Positions 1 to 11,680 of a stretch of 64,000 nt of DNA are shown here, piece by piece. Source of the stretch: Allantophomopsis cytisporea (Eukaryota > Ascomycota > Leotiomycetes > Phacidiales > Phacidiaceae); the NCBI GenBank assembly GCA_024752435.1, contig CP103032.1, forward strand, positions 868,001 to 932,000, given 5' to 3'. The notes under the pieces are model-generated. The model was not told the origin of the DNA and made no database searches. It saw nothing but the letters and a program-made list of their open reading frames with translations. Made by a program: the position numbers and the translations under genes. Position 1 is the first letter of the stretch. Each line of letters starts with the position of its first letter.

Positions 1-1443
1 CCTGCAACCACCATTGCGTTCCTGCAATTACTTTATGTATATATGTTTATATATATCTTGGTGCTGCTGTGATCTTAGCCTTTCTCAAATCAAGTCGGTC
101 GTGTAGGCACGTATTGTGTCATTCCAAGTGTAGCTGAAAGCACGTGTGAACTAGACGCAAGTCCATGTTTGCTGTTTGTGAGAGTGCAAGAGTGCGAAGT
201 GATGTCGAAGGTGGATATCATCCAACGAAGATATCTTATGACGTATAGAAACGTATTTGATTATACAATATATCTTCTTACATAGATTGCGGCATCATAT
301 GTATCATCCACTAAAGCTTGCATGATCCTGACATATTTTGACTATGACTATGATATCATGAGTGATTGATTGATTGATCTGGGAATCTGCGAATCTGCTT
401 CTGACAGTAGGTCTTGTCTTACAACACAGACATCAACTAAAGCGATACGTTTGATCTTGTGTCTTTCGTATTCTGGCACAAACTGATACCGATATTTCAG
501 ATACATCGTTTGACTTGAACAATAAACCTTCGGTTTATGCATTCGTTTATGCATCAACCAGTGCACTTATTCGTGCAGCTGCATGAACAAGTGAACCACC
601 TCGTACGCAGCGCATCAAGTAGCTTTGAGTACGAGTTCCAAGTATCTTAAGCTTCGAACAGAAACCAGAAGAGCATGACAGCGAAGTAAGGGAGTAGTTA
701 GGTGTTTCGAGGAATGGAAACAGCTGCAAGGTCCCAAAGTATCTAAGTCACCCTTGGAGTATTCCCTCAAGTCGCATCTGAGCAGTGCAACTTCTCTTTG
801 ATCTTTGACACGCCCAAAGTAGCTATCAATGAAGCAATTCGCGACAAAGACTGAAGTTGAACTCGTCAAGTTGCGAGGTCCTTTTCGTTCCACATAAACG
901 GCACCTGATCCCTACAACGTTTATTGAACCCCAGATTCCAGAAGCACCAGTACTCGCGACCCCACTAACAACGAACCTACGGGGCCCACTTACGCTACCC
1001 CGAATCCAGACCCCGCTGTGCACCCCATCCACACATTGACAATGGCGCAAATTGGACCAACGCCAAAGCCTCACACCTGCGGAGACGCGCGATTGCTGGG
1101 AGCGGCCAAGAGACGGCGCTGTCAGCATACCCACCAAATGGTCATCTCGGAGCGCGTGGAAGTCATGATGAAGTTGGAAATGGGCTGAGCTGCTACCACT
1201 ACTACTACGGGAACACATCATGACTCCATGAGTCTCTGACCTATTCCAATACAAATTGACAGCTTTGCGACATCTTCACTTTTGGTCCTTGAGATAGCGC
1301 TGTGCGCGCCTTATCTAGATACAGGCTAATTTACCTTGGTGTGTTAAGGTTCTCCTTGGGCAAGAAACCCCTCAGCAGAACCGACGAGGGATCGTCCTCT
1401 CAATTCTTCGAACAGTGTGCGGATTGCATGCGACGCGCGCATC
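1..1443. other. Upstream intergenic region of KHA1
   Basis: No convincing gene. A minus-strand open frame of 142 codons (826-1254) has no recognisable domain and atypical composition, so I treat it as chance. The right part must hold the promoter and 5' leader of the antiporter gene that starts at 1444. No clear TATA box or other site was identified. Confidence 0.5.
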
Positions 1444-4377
1444 ATGGCTTCTGTTGTTACGTCTCTGGTCACTAAGACCGTCACTGCTGCATCGGCATCA
1501 GCGACGGCCACGAATCGTGTCTCGCCGCAGGGAGGCGTTCTCGAGGGCGGAAATCCCAGCGTATATGATCCGAAGAACCCTATTATCTTGTTCATTATCC
1601 AGGTGGGTTTCTGACAGTTTATGGCATGCTTCAAGATCAGTCGCCGTGTTTCGTGTGCGGGAGAGTTACGCTGGATGTGGTGTACTCTTGTATGGCGGTT
1701 GCGTATGGGTAGTTGCAGCTGTTGTGCGATCATGGTTTCCTCAATGGTCTCCGGACATATGCTAATCAGCACGATTTTCAGGCCGGTATCATAATAATAT
1801 TCTGTCGAATCCTCCACTGGCCACTTTCGAAATTGCGGCAACCTAGAGTTATTGCGGAGGTTATTGGTGGCGTTATACTGGGCCCCTCGGTCATGATGAG
1901 AATCCCGGGCTTTCAGGAAGCCATATTCCCCACGGCTTCGATGGCAAACCTCTCGCTGGTCGCCAATCTCGGCCTCATCCTTTTCCTCTTCCTTGTTGCT
2001 CTCGAAGTCGATATGCGCCTGTTCGCGCAAAACTGGCAAGTGGCTGCTAGAGTTGGGTTGGCTGGCATGATCCTGCCTTTTGGATTGGGATGTGCAATTG
2101 CTTGGGGTTTATATCATCAATTCCGTACTGATGCTGGTATTGTACCCATCGATTTTGGAGTTTATATGCTCTTCATTGGTACTGCTTTATCTATTACTGC
2201 CTTCCCAGTGCTATGTCGAATTCTTTCAGAACTGAAACTTTTGGGTACACCGGTGGGGGTCACAGTCCTTGCGGCTGGAGTTGGTAACGATGTCACTGGT
2301 TGGATTCTTTTGGCTCTTTGTGTCGCTCTTGTCAACAATGGTTCTGGGATCACTGCTCTGTATGTCTTGCTCTGCTGTGTTGGATGGATACTTTTCTTGG
2401 TTTTCGCAGTGCGTCCTATATTCTTGATGGCTCTTCGTAGAACCGGGAGTCTCCAAAATGGGCCAACACAGTCCATGGTTGCTCTAACTTTGCTCATGGT
2501 TTTGACTTCAGCTTGGTTCACTGGCATCATTGGAGTTCATCCTATTTTTGGAGGATTCTTGGTTGGTCTGATCTGTCCACATGATGGCGGTTTCGCTATC
2601 AAACTGACGGAGAAGATCGAGGATCTTGTCACAGTCCTCCTTTTGCCTCTGTACTTTGCACTTTCTGGATTAAGCACCAATATTGGACTCCTGAACGACG
2701 GCATCACATGGGCGTATGTCATTGGTGTCATCGCTGTTGCATTCTCTGGAAAGATCATTGGCGGTACTCTGGCTGCTAGATCATGCAAGCTGGTATGGCG
2801 CGAGAGTTTGACTATTGGTGTTCTCATGAGTTGCAAGGGTTTGGTAGAACTCATTGTTTTAGTGAGTATCGACCCAGCAGGGCTTTATAGGGTTTCACTT
2901 GCTAATTGCTATATAGAACATCGGACTGCAAGCCAAGATTTTATCTACCCGAACTTTTACTATGTTCGTTGTCATGGCCTTGGTCACCACAGTCTCAACC
3001 ACTCCTTTGACGACTCTTTTGTATCCACCGTGGTACCAAAAGAAATTGGAGGCCTGGAAGAAGGGCGAAATTGACTGGGACGGCAATCTTCTTACTCCCG
3101 AGAGCGATTCGGCTCGTGATTCCATTGAGAAGATCCAGAGCACTCAAGTTCGTCGTTTGCTTGTCTATCTTAGACTCGACAGTCTCCCGAGTCTGTTCAC
3201 CTTCATCACACTTCTTGGTGGTGACAAATCAGCTACGGTGACCAAGGTTCACTCGTCAAAGAAACATCTTGAAACAGTTTCTGAAGACCAAAGCCCCGAT
3301 AAATCCAAGAGACCACTCGAGGTCCATGGAGCGCGCATGCTTGAGCTCACTGAACGTACTTCCTCAGTGATGCAAGTAGCTGAAGGTGATGAGTACACTT
3401 ATCGAGATCCGGTCGTCAATGCTTTCCGCACTTTTGCTCAGCTAAATAATGTTGCTGTCTCAGGCAGTGTATCTATTGTTCCTGAATCTTCTTACGCCGA
3501 TACATTGATCAGCAAGGCTACAGATATTTTCTCTGATCTCGCCCTCATCCCTTGGTCTGAAACAGGAGTTATGTCGGAGAATGACCAGTCTGCTCTTTTG
3601 GTGGGAACGTCCTCAACTGACCGCTTCTCTGGAGGTTCCTACAACAATTTCGTGTACTCTGTGCTTAGTAACATCCAATGTAACGCAGCTATTTTCATCA
3701 ATCGTGGATTCGGAGGAGCCGTTCCCCAGGAGGCCCCTGCACTCAAGCGCATCGCCAGTGGTCTCAGTCTGCGAAGCCATCGGGAAAGACCGCTCAGCCC
3801 AATTGTGGATCGTTCCCATCACATATTCTTCCCTTTCTTTGGTGGCAGCGACGACAAAGTTGCCTTGCGCTTCGTGTTACAGATTGCAAAGAATACCAAC
3901 GTTACCGTCACCATCCTGCACATCACAACGTCGACAGGCTCTTCTAATGGTAAGAGCCCCAAGATCAGCAGCGAGAAATTCACTATAGCAGCCCGCATCC
4001 TCGGGCGAGGAAGCAGCTCCAACATTTCCCGATCAGAACCATCTTTTACCGTCGATCCTACTGCCGTTGCGCAAGACACTGCTTTCCTGCATGCTCTGCG
4101 GGACTCTCTGCCTGAGGAGCTCAGCAATCGCGTTGTATTCCATGAGGTTGACTCTGCTTCTCCTATTGACGAAGCTCTCGACTTCGCTCGGCAGGAGGTC
4201 GGCCAGAGCCCCAGGAATGCAGGCGACTTGGTTGTATGTGGTCGTGGGCGAGAAAGTAGAAGTGATGAAGAAGGCGACATGAAGAAGACTTTAGGCAGCG
4301 TTGCAGATAAAATCCTCAGCGGAGGTGTTAGGGCTAGTGTTCTTGTTGTACAGGCTGCACCGAGTGATGGAGCCTGA
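1444..4377 (+). CDS. KHA1: K+/H+ antiporter, KHA1 family (CPA2)
   Basis: Three exons, 1444-1602, 1782-2861 and 2917-4377, give 899 residues, near the roughly 870 of yeast Kha1. Phase is 0 at both junctions. The first intron has a GCTAATC branch site and the second joins ELIVL to NIGLQ inside a conserved block. Residues about 50-440 form the Na+/H+ exchanger domain with about 12 hydrophobic helices, including PRVIAEVIGGVILGPS (74-89). The long soluble C-terminal half is typical of fungal members. Family knowledge: these proteins exchange K+ for protons in Golgi-like compartments and help with alkaline pH and cation balance. An in-frame ATG at 1417 exists, but 1444 is preferred because fungal relatives begin with a short Ala/Thr-rich stretch at this point. 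Family assignment is firm; cellular location is inferred. Confidence 0.93.
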
Positions 4378-5083
4378 TGTGACCCGCTTAATTTGTTATG
4401 ATGCGCCACGACCTGGAATTTATATGTTAGGAGTTGGACTTGAAGTCTAATGAATTGTATGATATCGCCTATTACTTGGTCGACATCTTGTTGATATAGG
4501 CGCTTTTATATACAGAACTTGTCTGACATTTTTATGTGAAAATACCATGGAGCATGGTCTGTGATGCTTTTCCTTCTCGTCATAATGAATGGTTTGAAAG
4601 AAATGACTGAGGAGCAGTTTGTATCCTCGAATGATAGATACCTGAGAAACTGCCGATAATTGATCAAAATTCAACAGCCTGAGAACATTAATGGTTTACA
4701 GTGAGCGTCGATTTAGGAAGCCATCTCAATGCTCTATCTTTAATTCCCTCCTTCATCACATCCGACATGGTAGCCACAAGCGATGTATCTGCACATGGAT
4801 CTGAGGGTTCTGTGATTCGTGATCTTGACTTATGGTAGATGAATGTGATTGCTATCAATTCTGTTGGGACTACTTGACACGAGGAATTTATCAACAGTCC
4901 AATGTGGTATCATAAGGTTCTTAGGATGATACGAAAATCGAACGCGTGGCTTATTACTCGTTGTGGATCCTATAACTCTCCTGAATGACTGTATCTAGCT
5001 GTGCACATTTGTGCGAATGTATCCACCATCATGACAATTGATTAGGGTATTTATGCATCACTTTCGGTACCAACACTGCCAGA
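4378..5083. other. Convergent intergenic region
   Basis: Lies between the 3' ends of KHA1 and YME2. Short open frames here look random. It should hold both 3' untranslated regions; no repeat or RNA gene was seen. Confidence 0.5.
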
Positions 5084-7858
5084 TCAATATTCCACTGTCA
5101 ATACTTTCTTCAGTGCGCCCATATCCTTCTCCCAATTTTCTACCTTCGCTTGGCTAGCAGCCAACTTAGATAATAGGTACTGTATTCTTGGCGCTACTTC
5201 TCTCGGCTGTCTAGGGAACTGGGCCAGGAGGCTCAGCTCCGCTTCGTACTTATCAATGCTCTTGGTTTCGATCTTGGTGAGTTCTGTGAGGACAGCAAGG
5301 TCTAGACGCGATTTTAGGACATGATCTTCGGTCAACAGCTTGAACGCGGCCTGGAAGACTGGCTTTCCAGCGTGAATGGATTGCGGTCTTCCATTGATAG
5401 TTTTGATACTGATAAGCTCGGCTTGCGAAAGAGCTTCAAGGACACCTTCCCCAGACATAGAGGGTGCGGTGATGGATGATGCAAATGTGTTAGAGAGAAG
5501 CACCTCATTGTAACGCAGCGTATCGTCGGTTGCAAGAGCATTAATAAGATACCAAGCTTGCTCTGCTGACCATTTGCGTTCACCACGATCGCCGACATTG
5601 ATGAGGAACATTTTCATAACTTCGGAGGCACTCTGCTCGATGATTTCTTCCACAGCTTTCTTTGGCGTTTGGCCAGTCTTGAGGCGGCGTGCTAGGAATT
5701 CCAAATCAGTAAGACGGCCACCGATTGTCTTGATACATTCATCAAGTTCACTAAGATCCGCACGTCGTTGTCGTACTGACAGCTTTTTCTCTGTTCCTTT
5801 TGGATCATCCTGATCAGCGTCAAGATGAGTTATGACGAATTTCTTGGCTACCTCAGGAGTGATGTCGCCTAAACTGATTTGACGGAAGACACGGTCTGGA
5901 AGTGCTTTACCAAGAGATTTGCTGTAGGATATGTCATTTGTGAGGAAGATGACGTGTGCGATGTTCGAAGTTGTCAGGTTTGCGGCCCATTCAGAGATCT
6001 TGTCATAAACCACACTGCTTTCTTCGTTCTTATGTAAGAAGTTATCAATGACAATGACTGGTCTCTTTTCGGGATGAGCTTCGAGGTAATCATCCGCAGA
6101 CAGGTTGAAATCTTTATCTTCCTTCTTGCGTTCTTGGAGTGCTATTTGTTTCAATGCAGTTGCAGTATTTTGCCAGATCTTGGCGAGTTGTGTGTCTAAC
6201 GTCTCCGAAAAGCCAGACTTGACGCCAATGGTACCTTGTGCAGCGAGATCAATCATGCTGCTTATGCTATTCATCCAGGAGAAAACTGGTCGATATCCGA
6301 CTTCCTTAGCAGCAGCACCAATCGTAGCACTATCACCTCGCGCGTCTTGAATAGGTTTGCAATCGATTACCAGAACATTTCTCCGATCCTTCAGTGCCTG
6401 ATCGACTACCAACTCCTTCTTGCCAGAACCACGCGGGCCTTGCACAATGATGAAAGTATCTGCCGTTTCCATAAGCCAAGTTTGAATCTGATCAATAATT
6501 TGTTTGCGATCATCCCAAATAGCCTCAAGACCAGTATCCTCGTAAGTCCTACGTCGAAAGTTGTCAACAAACTCTGTTGCTTGACTCTTGAACCACTGGT
6601 AGATCTTGTTATCTGCGAAGCGAAAAGACTGTTCGATATGTGTCTTGATGAAGAAAGTACGAATTGGATCGAAAATGGCAACGGTAATTGTGGCAACGAC
6701 AGCTGCAACAGCTGGAATTACAATTCTTGGATGTCCGACAATCCAGTCCCGAATCCAATGGGCCTTCGTCCTCATCTCATATGAAAGACGTAATTCAGTA
6801 CCAGCTTTGCCGCCTCCGAGTTCTTCCGCGACGCGGAATCCATGCATACAGTTTCGTGCCATAATTGAATGTCGGATACGAGCGAAATCAAGATATGCAT
6901 ATTTTGGCAAGATCTTAGAATCTGAAGGCATAGAAGTAATTTCGGCAAGCTTTCCGTACTTCCTGAATAGACTGTAAAGAAGCTCTTGAGATAGTTCGGC
7001 TGCCTCGCCACCAGGAGACGTTGGAACGAATTCCACCTTAATGCGAGTGGTCGGGAAGCGATACAGATCTTCCAGCCATGGTTTTCCGCGAACAAGGTGT
7101 GTCCGGATACCTTTATACCAATTAAACCAGGGTTTGATTTCGTTCTTTTTCAGATAACCAACGAGAAGAGTCTCAATTTCTTCTCCAGTGAGTTCACCAG
7201 GATGAGAGAATTTGACAAACGCCCCGCCCTCCTTCAGACGTGGCAAGATTTCCGTGACTTTAAGAGGTAAGCTATCTGGAATAGCTCTCTTGACGAGAGA
7301 CAAAGTGTCGAATGCACCGAATCGCTGACTGTCAAATTTCTTTAGAAGCTCTGGAATGCTTCTATCAGAACGTAGAGGTAGTTTCAAGATCCATGATAGT
7401 TTCAAAGGGAAAAGATCTATTTTCTATTAGCATCTATGCAAAACAAAACAAAATAGGAAGAAAAGAGAAGGGGGGGAAGCATAGGTACGGCTCAGCAGAG
7501 TAGGGAGCTTTGTAGAATACATTCAGAAGGAGAGTTGCCGTTTTCAGAAGTATCTACCAAGCTTGTCTTTTTGCGAGTCGTCATACAAACACCCATAAAA
7601 TCACAACACATCTTAAATACGGAAGAAAAGTTACTCACTATCAAAGAAAAGAATTCCCTCATTTGCACCTGCAGAGATGTGTCCCGAATTATCCTCGCCG
7701 GTGGTCGTACTCACTCTTCTGGTGCCCCTGGTACCTTTCACGCCTAATCCCAAGCTTCTGAACCCATGTCCAGCATCACAAAGATACTGACGTTTAGCTG
7801 GGGATCGTAGCCCTGATAATCCCGTGGGATTGAACAGGACACGCCTTGAGGATTTCAT
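5084..7858 (-). CDS. YME2: Mitochondrial inner-membrane protein Yme2 (RRM plus AAA-like ATPase)
   Basis: Exon 1 is 7858-7639 and exon 2 is 7416-5084; the intron opens with GTGAGT. The junction restores FFD-N-LFPLKLSW, conserved in fungal Yme2. The product is 850 residues, the usual family length. Residues 1-70 are rich in Arg/Ser and lack acidic residues, as in a mitochondrial presequence. An RRM-like domain spans about 198-287, one membrane helix about 305-322, a P-loop GPRGSGKKE about 400-408, and a Walker B-like VIVIDNF about 527-533. Family knowledge: Yme2 (formerly RNA12/PRP12) is an inner-membrane protein needed for mtDNA nucleoid structure and mitochondrial gene expression, with the RRM in the matrix and the C-terminus in the intermembrane space. 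It shares a 439-bp divergent promoter with another apparent mitochondrial gene. Confidence 0.95.
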
Positions 7859-8297
7859 ACTTCGTGATTAGAGGTGATCCATCCGTAAAAAGTATTTGAT
7901 ACAACTCAAAGTAAAGGCACACTACACGCGTGAGCTCTACATCTTGCTTGTATTTTGGTTTCACTTACCCGTTGGGGGTAAGTGTGTGAGGTCATAGGCG
8001 AGGCTGGAGAAGGCTATATCACGTGGTTCTGGGGTAATAGGCGAATATTTTGGGCGGGAGATGCTCGTGCGTGCTGATCGTGATACTTTAATTGATTGTT
8101 TATAAGTCCTCCCGTTTCATCAATCTCACCAATTGTATACTATCCAACGTAAGTACAAGTTTCCTTAAAAGGGTGCTTGAATTTCCGTTCTCGTAGGCCG
8201 TAATCATTGGGTATTTGCTACTCGCCGCACAATCAAGTGACTAACACTTTCCAGCTCACCCTCCAATTCCCCAATTCACAATCATCAACATTTCAAG
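7859..8297. promoter_or_regulatory. Bidirectional promoter region YME2 / EMI1-like
   Basis: This 439-bp gap separates two start codons pointing away from each other. On the plus side there is a likely 5'-leader intron, 8149-8254. It opens with GTAAGT, contains a CTAAC branch site at about 8240 and ends CCAG, leaving a leader of about 40 bases before the ATG at 8298. No transcription-factor site is assigned. Confidence 0.55.
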
Positions 8298-9076
8298 ATG
8301 GGCTGGTTCTGGAACACACCCACTGTCGATGCCTCCACACAGATACCTCCTCCTCCTTCTCCTTCAGAGTCACAGTCAAAAGTCCCGCCACCACCATCAT
8401 CAGAACCACCCAAAGTTCTCACTCGCGATGAACAAGCCGACATCGAATTGCGCGCCTTTCTCGAGGAAGTTGAAGCCGACGTACGACCTAGCAGTACGAA
8501 ATACAACCGAGTACCCACCCCACTCCCTCCGCGCCAGTTGCCCACTAGGCCTTCTCAGTCCACGTCAGATCCAGAATCTCAGAGACCGTCAGCCAACCCA
8601 CCGGCAACCCTCGAGGAAGAGTTATTCCCAACAGACATGAGCTGCAGACAGGCTTTTGATGCGGCATTCTATTGTCAAAGTATGGGGGGACAGTTCAACA
8701 ATTTGTACCGATATGGTGGAGTAAGGAGTTGTAGTGAGAACTGGAATGACTTCTGGTTTTGCATGAAGTTGAAGTCTCAGTCTGGGCCAGTCAAAGAAGG
8801 TGAGTTCCCCTCGATCTTCACAAACCTAGCTTAATAGATAGTGTATGACTCGGATACTGATGGTTCATTTTAGATATGGTAAGAACGCATTACAAGCAAA
8901 AGGCCATGAAATACAAGATTGGGCCGAGCTCAGAGGATGTGTGGAAAAGCAGAGACGAGAGACTACAACCGGGAGAGGCATTTAATGAGCCGGTGCCTGA
9001 GTATTCTGGAACTGATGAGGAATGGAATGCTATGGAGAGCGCAAGGAGAGAGGGACGTGTGGATGGTACTAGCTGA
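8298..9076 (+). CDS. EMI1-type twin-CX9C protein (DUF3128)
   Basis: Exon 1 is 8298-8799 and exon 2 is 8874-9076 (GTGAGT..TTTTAG); the junction codon is G|AT, and the product is 234 residues. Residues 1-105 are Pro/Ser-rich and probably disordered. Residues 112-175 carry the conserved DUF3128 core with two exact CX9C pairs, C116-C126 and C145-C155, the arrangement seen in proteins oxidised by Mia40 in the mitochondrial intermembrane space. Yeast Emi1 of this family was named for early meiotic induction; the biochemical role is unknown. The cysteine pattern is seen directly. Mitochondrial location is inferred from it and from the divergent YME2 neighbour. Confidence 0.87.
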
Positions 9077-11224
9077 GCAGGATGAATAAAATCTTTCGGA
9101 TATGGACAGGATATATGGCGTTGAAAGGGTTTGTGGACCGGTATGAAGGAACCACCATGTATAGACAAAGGCGAGATAAGTGTACAGTATTAGTACATAT
9201 CGGTGGGGCTACACGGATCATATTGAGAGTTAAGTGACTAGAAAGGTATCATGGCTGCTTTTCCATGCATTCCATGACGGGACCATGAATATACACACCT
9301 CTCAATAATTACAACACAACTCTGATTAACTATACGGACTTTGATAAACCCATTGTTCTGAACAAGTTCCTGTCTCTTGATGAATAGACATCTTATTGAC
9401 TGATCTCCGCATTTAACCTGTTGACGATAGTTCATCATGGAAGATTATATTGGTTCAAGTTTGAGATGATGATAATTCCAATCTTTCCTCACTTCATTCC
9501 TGGTCATCTCTAACTTTACCATCGGTGCTGATTCTAGATTGTGGGAACGTCTATCAAATTGAAATCGTAATGGTGAGCTTGTATGTCTACCCAAGTGTTC
9601 CGCTGAGCGCGCGCAATGTCGCACAAGTTCCTGGAATATTATCAACGTTGAATCGAGTTGAAAGGCTTTTCAGCGACGTTCAGTAAATTCACATTTACGC
9701 TTTGCCAAGGGATAGTATCTGGTAATTGAGTCTGCTCGTGTATCCATCTTCTCGCTATCAGCTGTAGGAATTAGGAGTATTTGGCATTTTCATCTGAAAC
9801 AGGACACTTGAGGAAGTCGAAAGCCGCATTCCATACCATGATCTCATAGATCCTAGACCCTTCCTACAGTATTGTATGAATAGAATATATACTCTTGAAT
9901 TTTCCATGATGGGTCAAGAGGGCAAATTCTCGAAGCAATTATTGAGACCTACGATTATTGAGGGTTATACGTTTATTAAGAATTGTGCATTCATTTAAAG
10001 TTGCCCCTTTTTCGAGAGCCATTTTGTCTAGAGCCATACAACCATTCAGACTTGTATGTTCGTCCAGAAGCCGAAATATTCTCATGGGCTGTCATAAAAG
10101 TAATACGCGAATATCAAAGACTAACAACTACCCTCAAGATTATACTGCGTGCTTTACAGCGCTAAGATTACATATACATAGCATATTACGGGAGTCCTTT
10201 TTGACCTGAATTATCCTCTTAGTTTGACCCAACAGACGCTTAGGAATGAAGATTATCATTCCCGTTTATCGGTAAGGGTGTCCATGCCTTGCCTGACCAC
10301 CCACATATGGTTCTGATGACTGCATCCTTCGGTAATTTGATGGGATGTTCGGTGACTTCGACAAGTTCGGGAGCATATGAGTGTTCAGACAATTGAACAG
10401 GTCGAAGACTATATGTTCTGGAACCATCCATATCACCATCTTTCATACGAGCTTCTGAGCACTTCACCTGCGAAACCATAATACACATTCGGTGTAAGCA
10501 TTTGTTCCTTCGCTGTGTTCTATGTCTGACATCTGGCAAAGACAGTGATCACAACGAATCTTTGATTTAGCGTGGTATTAAATGCCGCTGTTCTTCTAGG
10601 GGACCTGCCAAGAAGATGACAGGTTTATGGAAGAATCAGTCAATAATAACAAGGTTTGGTAGGCATCAGAAAACTAAATACTAATACACTCCATGTGGAA
10701 ATGTCCCTACATGCTGATGTGAAGTTGGCCTAAGTCCGCATACGACCACGAATAATAGGATAATATTATGATGTATGTTGAAATTCGCCAAATCCACTCT
10801 TGTGAGGGAGGACGAGTACCAAACTGTGAAAGAAATGATGAATATTGTAATATTGAACAGAGGTGCATGAAATGGGATATGGAAAAAGATAGCTACCGAA
10901 ACTGAAAGTGGATTTCTCTACACAGAAAAACATATTGTGCAGATCTTCAACTCACACAGGTGAAAGTTGAAACGTAGCCATTCAGCTCGAAGGATTGATG
11001 CTAACGAGGGGCCAGCTGAAGAGCAGAGAGAGCTGCTATTTGACAAGCATTTCAGAAAATAGGCAGTCCTTCTCCATACAGTACGAACTCTGGAGATCGC
11101 GTAGAACTGCACGTTCTACCCCGCAGCTAATGCATCATGCTGGTAGGCAACTTTACGATTGGGGCGGCGACTTTTTTGTTTTGTTAAGGTTGGCGAACCG
11201 ATTAGCCGTGATGATTAGACTGCT

Positions 11225-11680
11225 TTGACAGAACATGCTGTGAGACTTTGGTTGACAGACATAGTGTGCCCAGACCCGTCAGATACGCCAGACATTGCCA
11301 GAATACATATGGCGTTGCAAAGATTCGTGAAGTTCCTAGAAGAGGCCAAACAAGGTGCTTATATCAGTCTCATGAACATTAATGTGGGAACAAATGAGAG
11401 GGTACAGTTCTTCGAAAGAAGCTATCGCCCTGCTGCGCTGCTTGTCTTGCCGTTCTTCTTTCTGTATGGAAGTATAGGTATGCTTTGCATGGTGCATATG
11501 CCGGCTTGGAAGAATTCGACGACACTGCATACTTCACCCAAATACTTCAGAGTATTGCTGAGCACGCAGTATTACGCGTTAGGCAAGGCAGGCTTTCCTC
11601 GTAGGAAAACATGCCTTGCTTTGCATTTTCGTTACCTCATATGCTCGAGAGAGGAGGGTGTTGGGCGTTGCAGGCGTTGA
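11225..11680 (+). pseudogene. Possible gene relic or unresolved multi-exon gene
   Basis: A 151-codon frame starts at 11225. Its first 70 residues are amphipathic and protein-like; the rest looks random. Just after a possible acceptor TATAG at about 11480, another frame gives a second protein-like patch (reading LEEFDDTAYFTQILQSIAEH), and upstream at about 11130-11220 a third frame gives a hydrophobic patch. This is what a decayed gene, or one whose introns I could not place, would look like. No family is recognised. Confidence 0.2.

Noticed and set aside
826..1254. 142-codon minus-strand frame
   Set aside because: Ser/Arg/Gly-biased, no domain or signal peptide, and it lies in the probable promoter of KHA1.
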